Below, in pieces: positions 10,334-20,866 of a stretch of DNA of 64,000 bases. The notes beneath the pieces are model-generated. The model did not search any database, had not been told where the DNA came from, and saw only the letters and a list, made by a program, of their open reading frames with translations. The position numbers and the translations under genes were made by a program. The stretch comes from Acanthosoma haemorrhoidale (Eukaryota > Arthropoda > Insecta > Hemiptera > Acanthosomatidae), in assembly GCA_930367205.1 (NCBI GenBank), contig OV884009.1, positions 102,135,189-102,199,188 of the forward strand, in the 5' to 3' direction. The first letter of the stretch is position 1. Each line of letters starts with the position of its first letter.

Positions 10334-10773
10334 TGGGCAGAGGGAATAGGATAATGGCTAATTAGCCCCCAAAATAATTTATAATAATATAGTGCGGACA
10401 TTTTTGCCATCATATCTGACATTTTCAAGGTCATATATCCATAAACTCAAGGTCAAAATAAAATAAGTAATTTATATTGCTGCTGGCATTATTATAACAA
10501 ATTTATGACCGGATCATGAGTCCCATCTGTTCTTGAGGGAGTTTAGAGGGAGCTTCCCTCTCAAAATTCTTGATCCACTCAAATGAGTCATTATTTGTTA
10601 TAATATCCCAGCAGCAATATAAATTACTTATTTTATTTTGACTTTGACTAGATGGACATATGACCTTGAAAATTCCAGATATGATGGCTGGTGACACGTC
10701 GGTTCTCAATACATTATAAAATATAATATTATTTTGGAGACTAATTGGCCGTTAACTTTTTCCATCTGCCCAT
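10334..10773. mobile_element. Foldback element / long-TIR MITE (~440 bp)
   Basis: Two ~170-190-bp arms form an inverted repeat. The left arm runs from TGGGCAGAGGGAATAGG (10335) to about 10502 and the right arm from about 10593 to CTGCCCA (10772). Both contain the same inner block, TAATTTATATTGCTGCTGG and its reverse complement. A ~90-bp spacer separates the arms. The arms are diverged but collinear, with small indels. No transposase is encoded, and no clear target duplication is visible next to the ends. The transposon superfamily cannot be told from the ends alone. Confidence 0.8.
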
Positions 10774-10944
10774 CAAACACTGGGATTCTCAACACATTAT
10801 TATTTAACATGAAAGATTAAAGTGAAAAACAACGAAAGAAGAGAGAAAGTGTATGGTTCGAAGGATATGGTCAAAGATAAGTGAAGAATTCTATGCCTTT
10901 TTGCAGGAGTAAATCTTATATAATGATAACGTAGTCTAATATAT

Positions 10945-11199
10945 CTGTACCTCGGAGGGATACAACACTATGTCCATTTTCATAACTTTACAGGAGAGGA
11001 GTTTTAAACTTTTTTTCAACAAAAAGTGTTATTGGCACAGCTATTTATTGAGTATTGTTGAAACAATATTTTACCAGAACATTCTATTTATTGTTATTTA
11101 CATCATGCAGTTGTTATAAAATGAAAAAAAACCTTTAACTCTGTAATAAAGTCAATATGGAAAAAAATGGACATAGTGTTGTATCCCTCCGAGGTACAG
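10945..11199. mobile_element. 255-bp MITE with 36-bp perfect inverted ends
   Basis: The left end starts CTGTACCTCGGAGGGATACA and continues AACACTATGTCCATTTT. The right end (11164-11199) is its exact reverse complement. The internal ~180 bp is AT-rich and noncoding. The element sits in ATAT-rich flanks, with a short (TA)n run directly to the right. Its size and sharp TIRs indicate a nonautonomous DNA transposon; a Tc1/mariner-like origin is possible because of the TA-rich target but is not shown. Confidence 0.85.
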
Positions 11200-11217
11200 A
11201 GATATATATATATATAT

Positions 11218-11885
11218 ATTTCCAAGTGACCAAACTGAGTAAAGCTTTCCTGCAGATGTCACATATAAATGGTATTTCTCTTGTATGAGTTCTTTTGTGT
11301 TTTTCTAAGTTACCAGACAGAGTAAAAGCTTTGCTGCAGATGTCACATATAAATGGTATTTCTCCCGTATGAGTTCTTTTGTGTGTTTCTAAGCTACCAG
11401 ACTGAGTAAAACCTTTGTTGTAGATGTCATATGTGAAAGGTTTCTCTCCTGTATGAGTTATTTTGTGTTTTTCTAAGTTACCAGACAGAGTAAACGCTTT
11501 GCTGCAGATGTCACATATAAATGGTATTTCTCCTGTATGAGTTCTTTTGTGTTTCTAAGTTACCAGACAGAGTAAAAGCTTTGCTTCAGATGTCACATAT
11601 AAATGGCATTTCTCCTGTATGAGTTCTTTTGTGTGTTTCTAATTTACCAGACGTATTAAAACATCTGCAACAAATGTCACATGTGAAAGGTCTTTTTTCC
11701 GTAGGAGTTCTTCTGTGTTGTGTCAATTGACTAGACATGGTGAAACCTTTACTACAAACGTCACAATAAAAGGTTTCTCTCCTGAATATAGTGTCGAATG
11801 ATCCATTAAACTACAGTCATCTGTGTGTACCTTCTCATTAACTTCACTTTCCAATTCTTCCTGATCATTAATTGGGCTGTGAACC
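11218..11885 (-). pseudogene. Broken C2H2 zinc-finger array (7 finger-like units)
   Basis: On the minus strand the 84-bp periodicity encodes tandem Kruppel-type fingers joined by TGEKPF/TGEIPF linkers. In order: YCDVCSKGF (second His lost, HRRTP), TCDICCRCF...HKRTH (intact), ICDI-stop-SKAF with a 2-nt deletion, ICDICSKAFTLSGNL (intact), TYDIYNKGF (both Cys changed to Tyr), ICDICSKAFTLSGNL (intact), and a last unit cut by a 1-nt deletion. An acidic leader (NDQEELESEVNEKV) precedes the first finger. Array proteins of this type are DNA-binding transcription factors. One in-frame stop, two frameshifts and lost ligands make it a pseudogene or a decayed exon. It ends abruptly against a (TA)n run and the neighbouring MITE. 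No start codon or promoter was identified. Confidence 0.88.
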
Positions 11886-12603
11886 AACGCTTGAATCACT
11901 GATTTCCTTACGTTGAATATTAACTAAGTTCTCAAGTCATTTAAGTAAACCCTCAGAAACATTTCCCCATTAAAATATTAAATGTACATAATTTGTAGGC
12001 AATGTATGTTGGCAACATCGTACATTCATATCTAAGTGGCATTGTTTGACGGAAGGTTGAAGAGTTCTCTTTGTGATGGTTTTGCTTACTGATTATTTCA
12101 GCAGTTGCACAGTGATTTGAAGGTTATCTCTGCAGCCTTCTTCACTCATCTTGATGAGCTCACCCTCCCTCCAAGGCGGTGTAGCTCTGCTTCTAATTTA
12201 ATAACTCTAACAGTGTAATGATGATACAATTCTCATGAAGTACTGTTTACTCCATCGGGTTAATAATAAATTCCCAGATATTTTAACCAAATATAAGAAA
12301 TATATTTTGGATTTGGTTGTTACAGAAGCCTTAGTGCATACAAATTGTTTAATATTGACATATTAAATATTTATTTGACTCTTTTGTTGGCGTAATTTAT
12401 ATCACTTTTAGCATCCTTATTATTATATTGAAATCCTTTATTCAATTATGTACCCAAACCGTAATTAGGTTTCATTTATTATTATAAATTGCGACTAAAA
12501 TATCCAATAAATTGGGATTCGTGGTATTTTATGGAACTACTAGAAAATAGGACTGCGTGCGTTAACAGATATAAAAAAAATTGTTCCTTAAAATTAGAAG
12601 AAG
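11886..12603. other. No gene seen
   Basis: AT-rich sequence between the zinc-finger remnant and the first Jockey fragment; no coding similarity recognised. Confidence 0.5.
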
Positions 12604-13247
12604 CCAATCTGGACCTACGGAATAGAGCTATAGGGGACAGCAAAAAAGTCGAACATCAAGCGCATCCAATCCTTTCAATCAAAAGTCCTAAGAACAATAG
12701 TATATACCCCTTTTTACGTCAGCAACATAACCCTTTACAATGATCTGAATATACCCTATATTCTTGAACTCGTCGCTTCCAAGTTCATAAAATTCCATAG
12801 TAACCTATCCAACCACCCTAATTCCCTAGCACAGTCATTGCACTGCGCCACTCGCCCCTATAATCCTCCTTGGAGATTAAAACGGCAGTCTCGTGACCTG
12901 CTATAACTAAGTGATAGTGGGAGTCCTGGCAAGTTTCTCTAACCATGTCCTGAGCGTATGTGGCTCTCGCGCTCTTGATCAGCCTCCGCTGGCTCTTATC
13001 CAGTGACGCGGCTGACGTAGGAGCGTGGGGGACTCTCCAAGACTCCGCTTCCTCCTTTGCATGCGAGGGAGGAGAAAACCATGTGGATTTGGGAGGTCTC
13101 TGGGCTGTTTGTAAATACTGTATGAATGAGCGAGTGTATGATGAATTTTAAATATGGTATGAATAATAACATTTATCTCAATTACTTATTGCCTAATAAA
13201 AAGGCAGATTGTAATTTTATGTCAATAAAAATTGTTAAAAAAAAAAA
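12604..13247 (+). mobile_element. Jockey-family 3' fragment (5'-truncated)
   Basis: Begins in the C-terminal part of ORF2 (YGIEL-stop-GTAKKSNIKRIQSFQSK in the RT frame, with stops) and continues through the ORF2 end (RDLL stop), the full-length 3' UTR (GCATGCGAGGGAGG, TATGAATGAGCGAGTG) and a terminal TTGCC...AAGGCAGATTGTAATTTT segment followed by a poly-A run ending about 13247. It is a 5'-truncated target-primed insertion. The next Jockey copy follows directly in the same orientation. Confidence 0.85.
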
Positions 13248-13655
13248 AAGTATAAGGGTAAGTCGTTTTCATATCGCTCTGCAACAAACTGTTTTTTTTT
13301 ACCGTTCGTAGGAAGTGCCTAGTTCGTAAAACTGTTCCAACCGACCCTTGGGTGAACCGTTCGCGGTGGACTGTCTACAGGAGAGTGGAAAGAGGAACAG
13401 TGGGCATTACTGCCAATGTAAGTTTTTCATCTCACAAATCATACAGAGGGCGGCCATATTGCAACGGTAGTAGCTGTGGTAAGAGTGAGGATAGGAGTGG
13501 GGAGTCCAGCTGGCCCTCAGTACACTCTATTCAGGCCCCTTGCAACGTCGCAAGCTCTTAACAGAAATACCTGCGTTCGAGACTACATTATAATGAATTT
13601 TTTTATTCAATTAAAAATTATTTACTATTCTGAAAAATGCCGCTGAATATGAAAC
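13248..13655 (+). other. Upstream region of Jockey copy 1, possibly its 5' UTR
   Basis: This stretch lies between the poly-A tail of the preceding fragment and the conserved ORF1 start at 13656. It does not visibly match the sequence upstream of the other long Jockey copy (39 kb), so whether it belongs to the element is unknown. Confidence 0.35.
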
Positions 13656-14858
13656 ATGCGTTTCTATCAACAGGTTATATTAGAAAATAAGAAAAAACGC
13701 TCAAGATCATTGGGACCTACGTCCAGTATGTCACCAGTCAAACGTAAGCCGCGGCGATCTAATTGAAATATCCCAGTAAAATGAGGTGTTGAAAAATATT
13801 GAGGTAGAGTTTATGGACTCCACAGCAACACCCACACAGCCCAAGCCACCAGCGATATTCGTTCGCAACATTAGTAATTTCAAATTACTATGTACTCAAT
13901 TGAGCAAAATTGTAGGTACAGGCAAATATACTTGCCTCAATCGATCTCGGGACACAAAAGTTTCTCCGGACACTCCTGACACATACCGAGCAATTATAAA
14001 ATACCTAGAAGAAACCAAGGCTCACTTTCATACCTACCAACTAAAGCAAGAAAGATCGCTGCGGGTGGTGATTAGAATCCTGCATCCCACAACACCAGTG
14101 GACGAGATAGAAAAGGAGCTGATAAGTTTAGGATACAAGGTTCGCCAAATTACGAATGCCCTCCGTGAGGAAAGACAAGAAAATGATACAAGTATCAAGA
14201 CACCAATGCCCTTATTCTTTGTGGATCTAGAGCGAACAGCTGAAGCGGAGAAAATCTATAAGCTTACCCACTTATACTACACAAGTGTACAGGTCGAAAA
14301 GCCTTACCCGAAACGAGACATCGTCCAATGCCATAATTGCCAGGCATATGGGCACACAAAATCATACTGCTACCACCCTCCCAGGTGTGTAAAGTGCAGT
14401 GGCAGCACAAAAGTGAATTGTGCAAGAAGCCCCTAAAATCACCTGCTGTATGCGTGCTCTGTCAGCAAGCCCACCCGGCAAACTATAAAGGCTGCGAGGC
14501 TTATAGAATCCTAAAGTACAGAAGTGAACAACGTCGTCGTCCAGAAGAAGAAACGCCAGCCACAGGTAGCCCAAGAAGCGCCCCCGCCAGAAGTTTGAGG
14601 CCTTCATTCTCTTTTGCTGACGCCGTTCGGAACAGAGAGCAGTCACAGGCATTGCCCGCTCCTCCTCCTCTTCTTTCCCAGCACTCCGCTCATCCCAGCA
14701 ATCCCATCCTCAACCACACATCTCGCATATCCCGCCACCTTCAAGCTCTTCAGATCTCACCAGCCTTTTGACCTCATTCCTTACAGATTCCAGAACCCCC
14801 TCTCATTTCCCTTCTTACAAATCTTGTCTCCTACCTTATCCCCGTTAAACAAAATCCA
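13656..14858 (+). pseudogene. Jockey ORF1 (gag-like), broken
   Basis: The frame opens with ATG at 13656 (MRFYQQVI...KKKRSRSLGP) and hits TGA at 13764, then resumes out of frame. The longest open part, 13786-14436, has FVRNISNFKLLC, the PRE_C2HC-type block (RSLRVVIRILHPTTPVDEIE) and the first zinc knuckle CHNCQAYGHTKSYC. A frameshift in the second knuckle (CVKCSGSTKVNC) diverts the frame; the correct continuation CVLCQQAHPANYKGC lies in the overlapping frame to about 14770. The protein would bind element RNA. Compared with the open copy at 37.6-38.8 kb it lacks about ten codons near 13790. The final TAA is at 14859-14861. Confidence 0.88.
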
Positions 14859-17496
14859 TAAGTGGATCCTTTCGACTCCTTATCCATTCTCCTTTGGGAT
14901 GCGAATGGTGGTCGCGCCCACACTAACGAACTGACAACACTACTCCATGACAAAAACATCGATGTAGCTCTTATTACTGAAACAAGACCTACAAGTAAAC
15001 GACCATTTACCGTTCGACAGTACCAGACTTATCGAACTGATCACCCAGATGGAAGAGCTCATGCAGCTCCCGCTGTCATTGTCCATAACTCCCATATCCC
15101 ATCACATCGTTCCTTTGGTAGCACATGATTTCCTTCAATCCACTGCAGTGTCAATCACCACCCTCGCTTTTCCCCTTACTCTAGCATCAGTGTACTCCCC
15201 TCCCAATAAATCCATTCCCGATTCCCAATTCTCTCTCCTTTCTAGACTCCATCGGGCATCGTTTCCTTGTGGGTTGGGACTTTAACGCAAAGCACCAACA
15301 CTGGGGCTCAAGATCCACAAATACACGAGGACGTGCTTTGCTGTCTGCACTCACACGGAGACATTGCTCCACTATCTCTCCTGACACAGCCACCTATTGG
15401 CCATCAGATCCCAAAGGAAATCTAGGTCTCCTTGACTTTTTCTTCTACAATAGTTTAGGAATACAAAACTATTCACTCTATTTCCCTAAATCCAATTCAC
15501 AAACTGCCTCCTCCTTCATTTATTAGGGGCCCAGTTGACTGGGACCACTTCCGCCAGATTCTTACAGACTCTGTAGACCTCAAAGTACCTCTAAAAACAT
15601 CCCAAGACCTAGATGATGCAGTGCATTCCTTCACTACTCTGATCCAGGGGTCAGCTTGGGAGGCATCGTCACCCAAAAATCCACAATCATAATCGTTTAC
15701 CTCAGCATCTCAAAGATCTAATCAAATCCCAACGCCGCTCTAGAACAGTGTGGCAATGATCCCGGCATCCTGCTGATCGCCGCTCGTACAATCAGTACTG
15801 CCGATTGGTAAAGCGGCGATTGGCATCCTTCCGTTCTGATTCTTTCAATTCCCACCTCTCCTCTCTGTCTACCAGGGATAACTCCTTGTGGAATGTAACC
15901 AAAAAAATCCTAAAGTATCAACCTGTTTTACATCCACTCCGTCGTGATGATGGGTCCTGGGCGGCTTCGGATGGGGATAGGTCGGAGGAATTTGCTCTGC
16001 ATCTTACCCATACTTTCACACCTCACCTTTCTCATCAAAGCCATACTCACAGCACAACTGTGGAAGATTTCCTCACTCCACCTATTCCTCTCTCTCTTCC
16101 ACCAAAAGCCGATAATCCCTCTGAGGTCAAATACCTTCTGAAAAACTTACCTTACAGAAAATCCCCTGGATATGATCTCCTAACTCTTCAAATTCTCAAA
16201 CAACTTCCTCCTAAAGCCATGATCTTCATAACCTATACATATAATTCCATTATCCGAACGACGCACTTTCCTCTCCTCTGGAAACATTCCATTATTGTCC
16301 TATTCGCCAAACCCGGTAAACCACCCAATGACGCCACATCTTACCGTCCAATTAGCCTACTCCCTTTCCTCTCAAAAATATTTGAGAAACTCCTACTAAA
16401 ACGTCTACTTCCAATTGTTGAATCCAAAAACCTTTTTCCCACACACCAACGACATTATTCTGGTTATGGTTTCCGCCAACGACATTCCACTGCTCAACAA
16501 GGCCTTCGCGTTGTTAATCAGATCTCCTCAGCCCTTGAAACCAAACAGTATTGCACTGCTGTCTTTCTTGATATAGCTCAAGCTTTTGACAGGGTTTGGC
16601 ACCCAGGTTTGCTCTACAAGCTCAAAAGACATTTTCCACAGACCCTTTTCGTAATCCTACAGTCCTACCTTTCAAACCGCTTCTTCCAATTCCGCTGTGG
16701 TTTAGAATACTCTAACTACTATCCCATAAATGCTGGAGTTCCACAGGGCAGTGTCTTAAGCCCCATCCTCTATAACCTATACACCACTGATGTCCCCTCT
16801 ACTTCCAATACCTTCTTGGCCACATTTGCAGATGACACTGCAGTCTTGTCATCCCACCCAGACCCCGACATAGCATCCCATAACCTTCAAAAACACCTTG
16901 ACGAGATCGAGTATTGGTGCAATAAATGGCGGATCAAAGTTAATGAAGCAAAATGCTTCCACATTACCTTCACCCTTTGTCGCAAGAATTGTCCATTAGT
17001 TTATTTTAATTCTATTCCTCTCCCAGTAACCGAGACAGTACGGTACTTAGGCTTCCATCTTGACAAACGACTGACCTGGAACCCACATACGAGACTAAAA
17101 AGACGCTTTGGACAACTGTTCAGACTACTTCAAAGGACATCCCATCTTTTAATTGAAAATAAACTACTAATCTACAAAGTTATAGTTAAACCAATCTTGA
17201 AATACGGAATAGAACTATGGGGGACAGCAAAAAAGTCGAACATCAAGCGTATCTAATCCTTTCAATCCAAAGTCCTGAGAACAATAGTAAATGTCCCTTA
17301 TTATGTCAGCAACCAAACCCTTCATAACGACCTTAATATACCCCACATTCTAGAACTCATCGCTTCCAAGTTTATGAAATTCTACAGTAGCCTTTCCAAC
17401 CACCCTAATCCTGTAGCACATTCTTTGCACTGCACCACTCATCCCTATAATCCTCCTCGGAGACTGAAACGGCAGTGGCCTCGTGACCTGCTATAA
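14859..17496 (+). pseudogene. Jockey ORF2 (endonuclease-RT), broken
   Basis: ORF2 starts right after the ORF1 stop: TAA GTG GAT, with no ATG. Endonuclease pieces are ILLWDANGG, LITETRP, then after frameshifts GWDFNAKHQHWGSRS and DLLDFFF-like text (here LGLLDFFFYN). RT is open for 483 codons (15805-17256): motif 0/1 YRPISLLPFLSKIFEKLL, motif A FLDIAQAFDRVWH, GVPQGSVLSPILYN and FADDTAVL, so the catalytic Asp residues remain. A 15-nt in-frame insertion near 16447 partly duplicates CAACGACATT before GFRQRHSTAQ. The RT frame ends at TAA 17254-17256 where other copies have a Gln codon (CAA). The conserved C-terminal tail then runs to RDLL-stop at 17496. It is non-functional. Confidence 0.92.
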
Positions 17497-17689
17497 TCGC
17501 GTGACAGTGGGAGTCCTGGCAATGGCCAGTTTCTCCAATCATGTCCTATTGTATGAATGAGCGAGTGAATGATGAACTGTAAATATGGTATGAATGAGAT
17601 CATTTATCTGTATTATTATTGCCTTATAAAAGGCAGATTGTAATTATTGCACAATAAAGAACTTAAATTAAAAAGTAAAAAAAAATACG

Positions 17690-18360
17690 AATCTTCCAAA
17701 TCGAGATTGATGACCTACTCAAGAATAACCCAAGATTCTGGGGCCACCTGAGGATCGGCTTGTACAAAAGTGCCTTAAATGCCACCGAAAATATGTTAAT
17801 TTTTGAAATAAACTAGTTTTACGCACTTCTTGACAATTTAGTATAAGCGATTGCTTAGTGGGCGACAGATCCGGCAACGTTTCATACAAGCTCAAAATAC
17901 AAGTAAGTTGAAACGTTCAGATACGAATTAAACTTAGAAATAATGAATAGGAGATCTCATTGATCTGAACGATCTTATAAAAAAGAGCAAGCCGATAAAG
18001 GCCCATTTTCATTTAGTCGGGATTAAAGCCATTCTGTGCCGACAGGGGTAAGTGCTCGGAAACCGTGTATTCTTTGCCGGTGGGGATCGATAAAAGTCAA
18101 CAGACATCTTGAAGCCATCCCATCAGCATTCCATATTAGCTTTACCTCGACATGGATAAGCCTCTTTTGCCGGCCCTCTTGGCGAGAATTCTATCAACCC
18201 TAGTATATTTGCTATGTCAAGGCATCGCCCAATATCTGTACAATAGCAGCATATGCCAGAAAGTAATAAATTACGCTTAACAGCATAAATTAAGCCATGT
18301 GGGTAAAGTTAGTTGTTAGATAAAAAAGGTTGTAACAAAAACTATAGCAAAAAAATGTTA
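17690..18360. other. No gene seen
   Basis: Intergenic sequence between the Jockey poly-A end and a SINE-like segment. Nothing recognised. Confidence 0.5.
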
Positions 18361-18364
18361 GCAG

Positions 18365-18600
18365 ATTTTAACAGAGGACCATCGCCGTAGCCTGATTTCT
18401 AATTGCTTTGGGGTGGGTTCGATTCCCGGCTCGCCCGAGGATTTACTTACGGATTTCTTAGGAATCGGTCTAGTCGGGGTTGATACGACAGTAGCCCGTC
18501 GAATGAAAAAAGTAGCGAATCCGATTAGGAAAATGAAATTGACGGTTGAGAGGTAACGCCTGGGGCTAACCATACTTGCGACTCAGCAGCCCCTACATCT
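18365..18600 (+). mobile_element. Candidate tRNA-derived SINE
   Basis: Contains a perfect pol III B box GGTTCGATTCC (18416-18426) preceded at A-box distance by TAGCCTGATTTC (18388). Downstream is ~170 bp of non-tRNA sequence (GACAGTAGCCCGTCGAATG, then GCCTGGGGCTAACCAT). The region does not fold into a convincing intact tRNA, so a SINE head plus body is more likely than a tRNA gene. No second copy is in the window to define the ends. Confidence 0.5.
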
Positions 18601-18604
18601 TCAA

Positions 18605-19950
18605 CTGTTACACCAAGGATTTAGTTTTTTCTTTTATGTTATTACAGAGGGCAGGAGGTGGTTAGTAGCTAAAAGACTAAAAATACTAACTGGTTAATAC
18701 TAAAAATTAAACTAAAGTGAGTACTTAGAGTAAACGCCAATTAAACTAAAATTAATATTAAACTAAAGCGAATGGGTTCAATAAACTGAAACATAATATT
18801 TACAAATAAAATATTAATAAACTAGTAGATTTAAGTAAACTAAAACTGAATTAAAGAAACTATATTGAGATTAGAACTAAAACAAAACAAAAATAGTGAA
18901 GTAGAATTAAATTGAACTAGTGTAAATTAGTTTTCATTTAGTTCATGAATGGGTTTTGATTGACTTCGACTTAACATTAGATTGTAATAAGTATTTAGTT
19001 TTAAATACCAACTTTTTTTTTATTCATGTGAACTTGAAATTTTTATCAATTCTTCCTAAAAAAAAACTTTAAGTGGTTATATGAAAATAAAACCATTGAT
19101 TTTTTTTTTAATTATTGATTAAACGCTAGCTAACGCTTCATATCGCCTCCTACATTTATCAGGAATTTCAACAGGTATTACAAAGTCATATCGACTGAAA
19201 AGCCATAAAGCTTCAGATTATTCTGGAAAGCCATGGACCTCTTTACAACTTAGTGATATCCCTTATTTTAAGTGCACCAGTTTGAACAGTTACTGGTAAG
19301 TGATTGGGTACTAAAAACGTCACCTTTTTTAGTCGGCCAACTTATAGGGCAGGCAGGTCTAACCGACTACTAGCTCATTGGCTAAAGGTCACACATTCCC
19401 TCCCTTGACGGACAATCAGCTTTTTCAACTAGTAATGCTCAGTGAGAACGAAGAAAACTCGCTTTCTCTCACAGCCAGTTTATCTATGTCATTGACATCA
19501 TTAGAAGACACCACGCACGCACCGTGGACGTCTGCACAGGACAGACTCACACACAATGTCGAACGAATTTCGTATCTAGGCAATGTCTTTAGATAATTGA
19601 AAGACAAATTCATGTTTACAGAAACACTTTTAAAACCAAATGGCAGAAATTAGGCAATAGGATAGAGTCCATTTCGTAGTGTGGACGTTTTGGCTGACCA
19701 ATTCCCCAGATATTCTATTGGAGTCGTGGAGAACGCTTCCTCAGTTTTTTTCTTTTGTTATTTCTTATCCGTGGCCTACGGAGAAAGCGTTGCGATTCAT
19801 TGAAGATTTTCACGTGGCATCATGTTTGTGAAAAGTTATTAATCGCGCATATAAAAATCGCGACAAGGAAAATAGTTATCGACGAGCTGGCTAAAAAATA
19901 TGAAGTGTACCCACACAGGGATGTAGAAAAAGAAATCCACAATTTAAAAA
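18605..19950. other. No gene seen
   Basis: AT-rich sequence with short ORFs (for example at 19378-19596) that match nothing I recognise. Confidence 0.5.
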
Positions 19951-19955
19951 CAGCT

Positions 19956-20572
19956 GGTCACGAGGGGGTGCCAAGTTACCCTATCCCTAGTGACGAAGTA
20001 AGGGTTGATTAGGCTATGACCCGGACAATTGCTTTATGACGGGTCTTACTACTGTACTATATGACTCCATATCTGATAGGTATGTGCCCCGACAGTGCAC
20101 TATGTTCAGGAGAAGAGGTATATAGGGTAGGTATTGTAGGTAGTGTATGTGGTCTTGGAATGACCACGAATTCACACTTGGTATCTGAGGGTAGGCGAAA
20201 ACCGTCCGGATCCTAAAGGTGAGTGTGAACCGGAGAGAGGCAGTCTGGATCACTGGGGGAGACGACACTACTAGGTAAAGTTCGTAGGGCCCCAGGTGAC
20301 CGTCGTTCGCAAGGAAGAAATCTCTTCCAAGGAGGTACTAGTTTTAGTGAGACAAAGGCAGAGAATCCCACTAGGATAGTGTGGGGTCTGACAAGGCCGG
20401 ACTGAAAAAGCTGCGTCTTTTATTGTTTACAATATTTACACTCATATTACTTATGGTTTGGTAATATTATTTACATTTGTTTAAATTAATTTACAACATA
20501 GTATAAATAATTTACAATACATATACAATAGAGTATAGGGTTATTTTTCTTATGTAGTTAGCGGTCGCTACA
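19956..20572 (-). mobile_element. LTR-like dispersed repeat, short copy A
   Basis: This ~617-bp segment is shared with 48802-49704 over its two ends. It closes with GCGGTCGCTACA, so on the minus strand it begins TGTAGCGACCGC. It is flanked by a 5-bp direct repeat CAGCT (19951-19955 and 20573-20577). On the minus strand it contains AATAAAAG (near 20420), a candidate poly-A signal. Length, TG start, poly-A signal and 5-bp duplication suggest a solo LTR, but the other end does not read CA, so the class is tentative. Copy B carries an extra ~290-bp block that is absent here. Confidence 0.6.
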
Positions 20573-20577
20573 CAGCT

Positions 20578-20866
20578 TTTCCTCGGGAGCATAAGAGAAT
20601 TAATCAGGCTAAGAAGGGTGGGGCATCAACTGTAAAGAATGCTTGGTTCGCACAGAATCGGTTGTTAAATCTACAGCAAGCTTTACAATCAACGAGGCCC
20701 CCCGCAAAAAGTTCGGGTTTCCATCAACGCCCCTTCTATCGATTATTTTCACTGTCCATGATTATCACTGCACAGCAACAATGAGGAGAAAAAATAACCT
20801 TGCCCTAGAAAACAAAATACCAAGGTAATAAAGTCATAAAAAAACAAAAAAACTGTCTGCACTTGC
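20578..20866. other. No gene seen
   Basis: Short intergenic stretch between the LTR-like repeat and a Jockey tail. A 61-codon ORF here matches nothing known to me. Confidence 0.4.

Larger units (their letters stand above)
13656..17683 (+). mobile_element. Jockey-clade non-LTR retrotransposon, long decayed copy 1
   Basis: The order is ORF1 (PRE_C2HC-type region plus CCHC knuckles), endonuclease, reverse transcriptase, short 3' UTR and poly-A end near 17683. There is no RNase H. The layout, zinc-knuckle ORF1 and RT motifs fit the Jockey clade. Several frameshifts and stops break both ORFs. The 3' UTR lacks the ~170 bp found between CATGTCCT and TGTATGAATGAG in most other copies here, so this copy represents a shorter 3' UTR subtype. 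Confidence 0.93.

Noticed and set aside
14362..14652. Minus-strand 96-codon ORF within Jockey ORF1
   Set aside because: Antisense to the zinc-knuckle region, no domain of its own.
18358..18573. True tRNA gene at the perfect B box
   Set aside because: The arms do not pair into a cloverleaf by eye and the A box is poor; a SINE head fits better.
20014..20268. Minus-strand ORF shared in part with 48903-49169 (TVFAYPQIPSV...SWSFQDHI)
   Set aside because: The two copies of the LTR-like repeat keep the frame only over ~50 codons and then change frame, with no known domain. The similarity follows from DNA homology.
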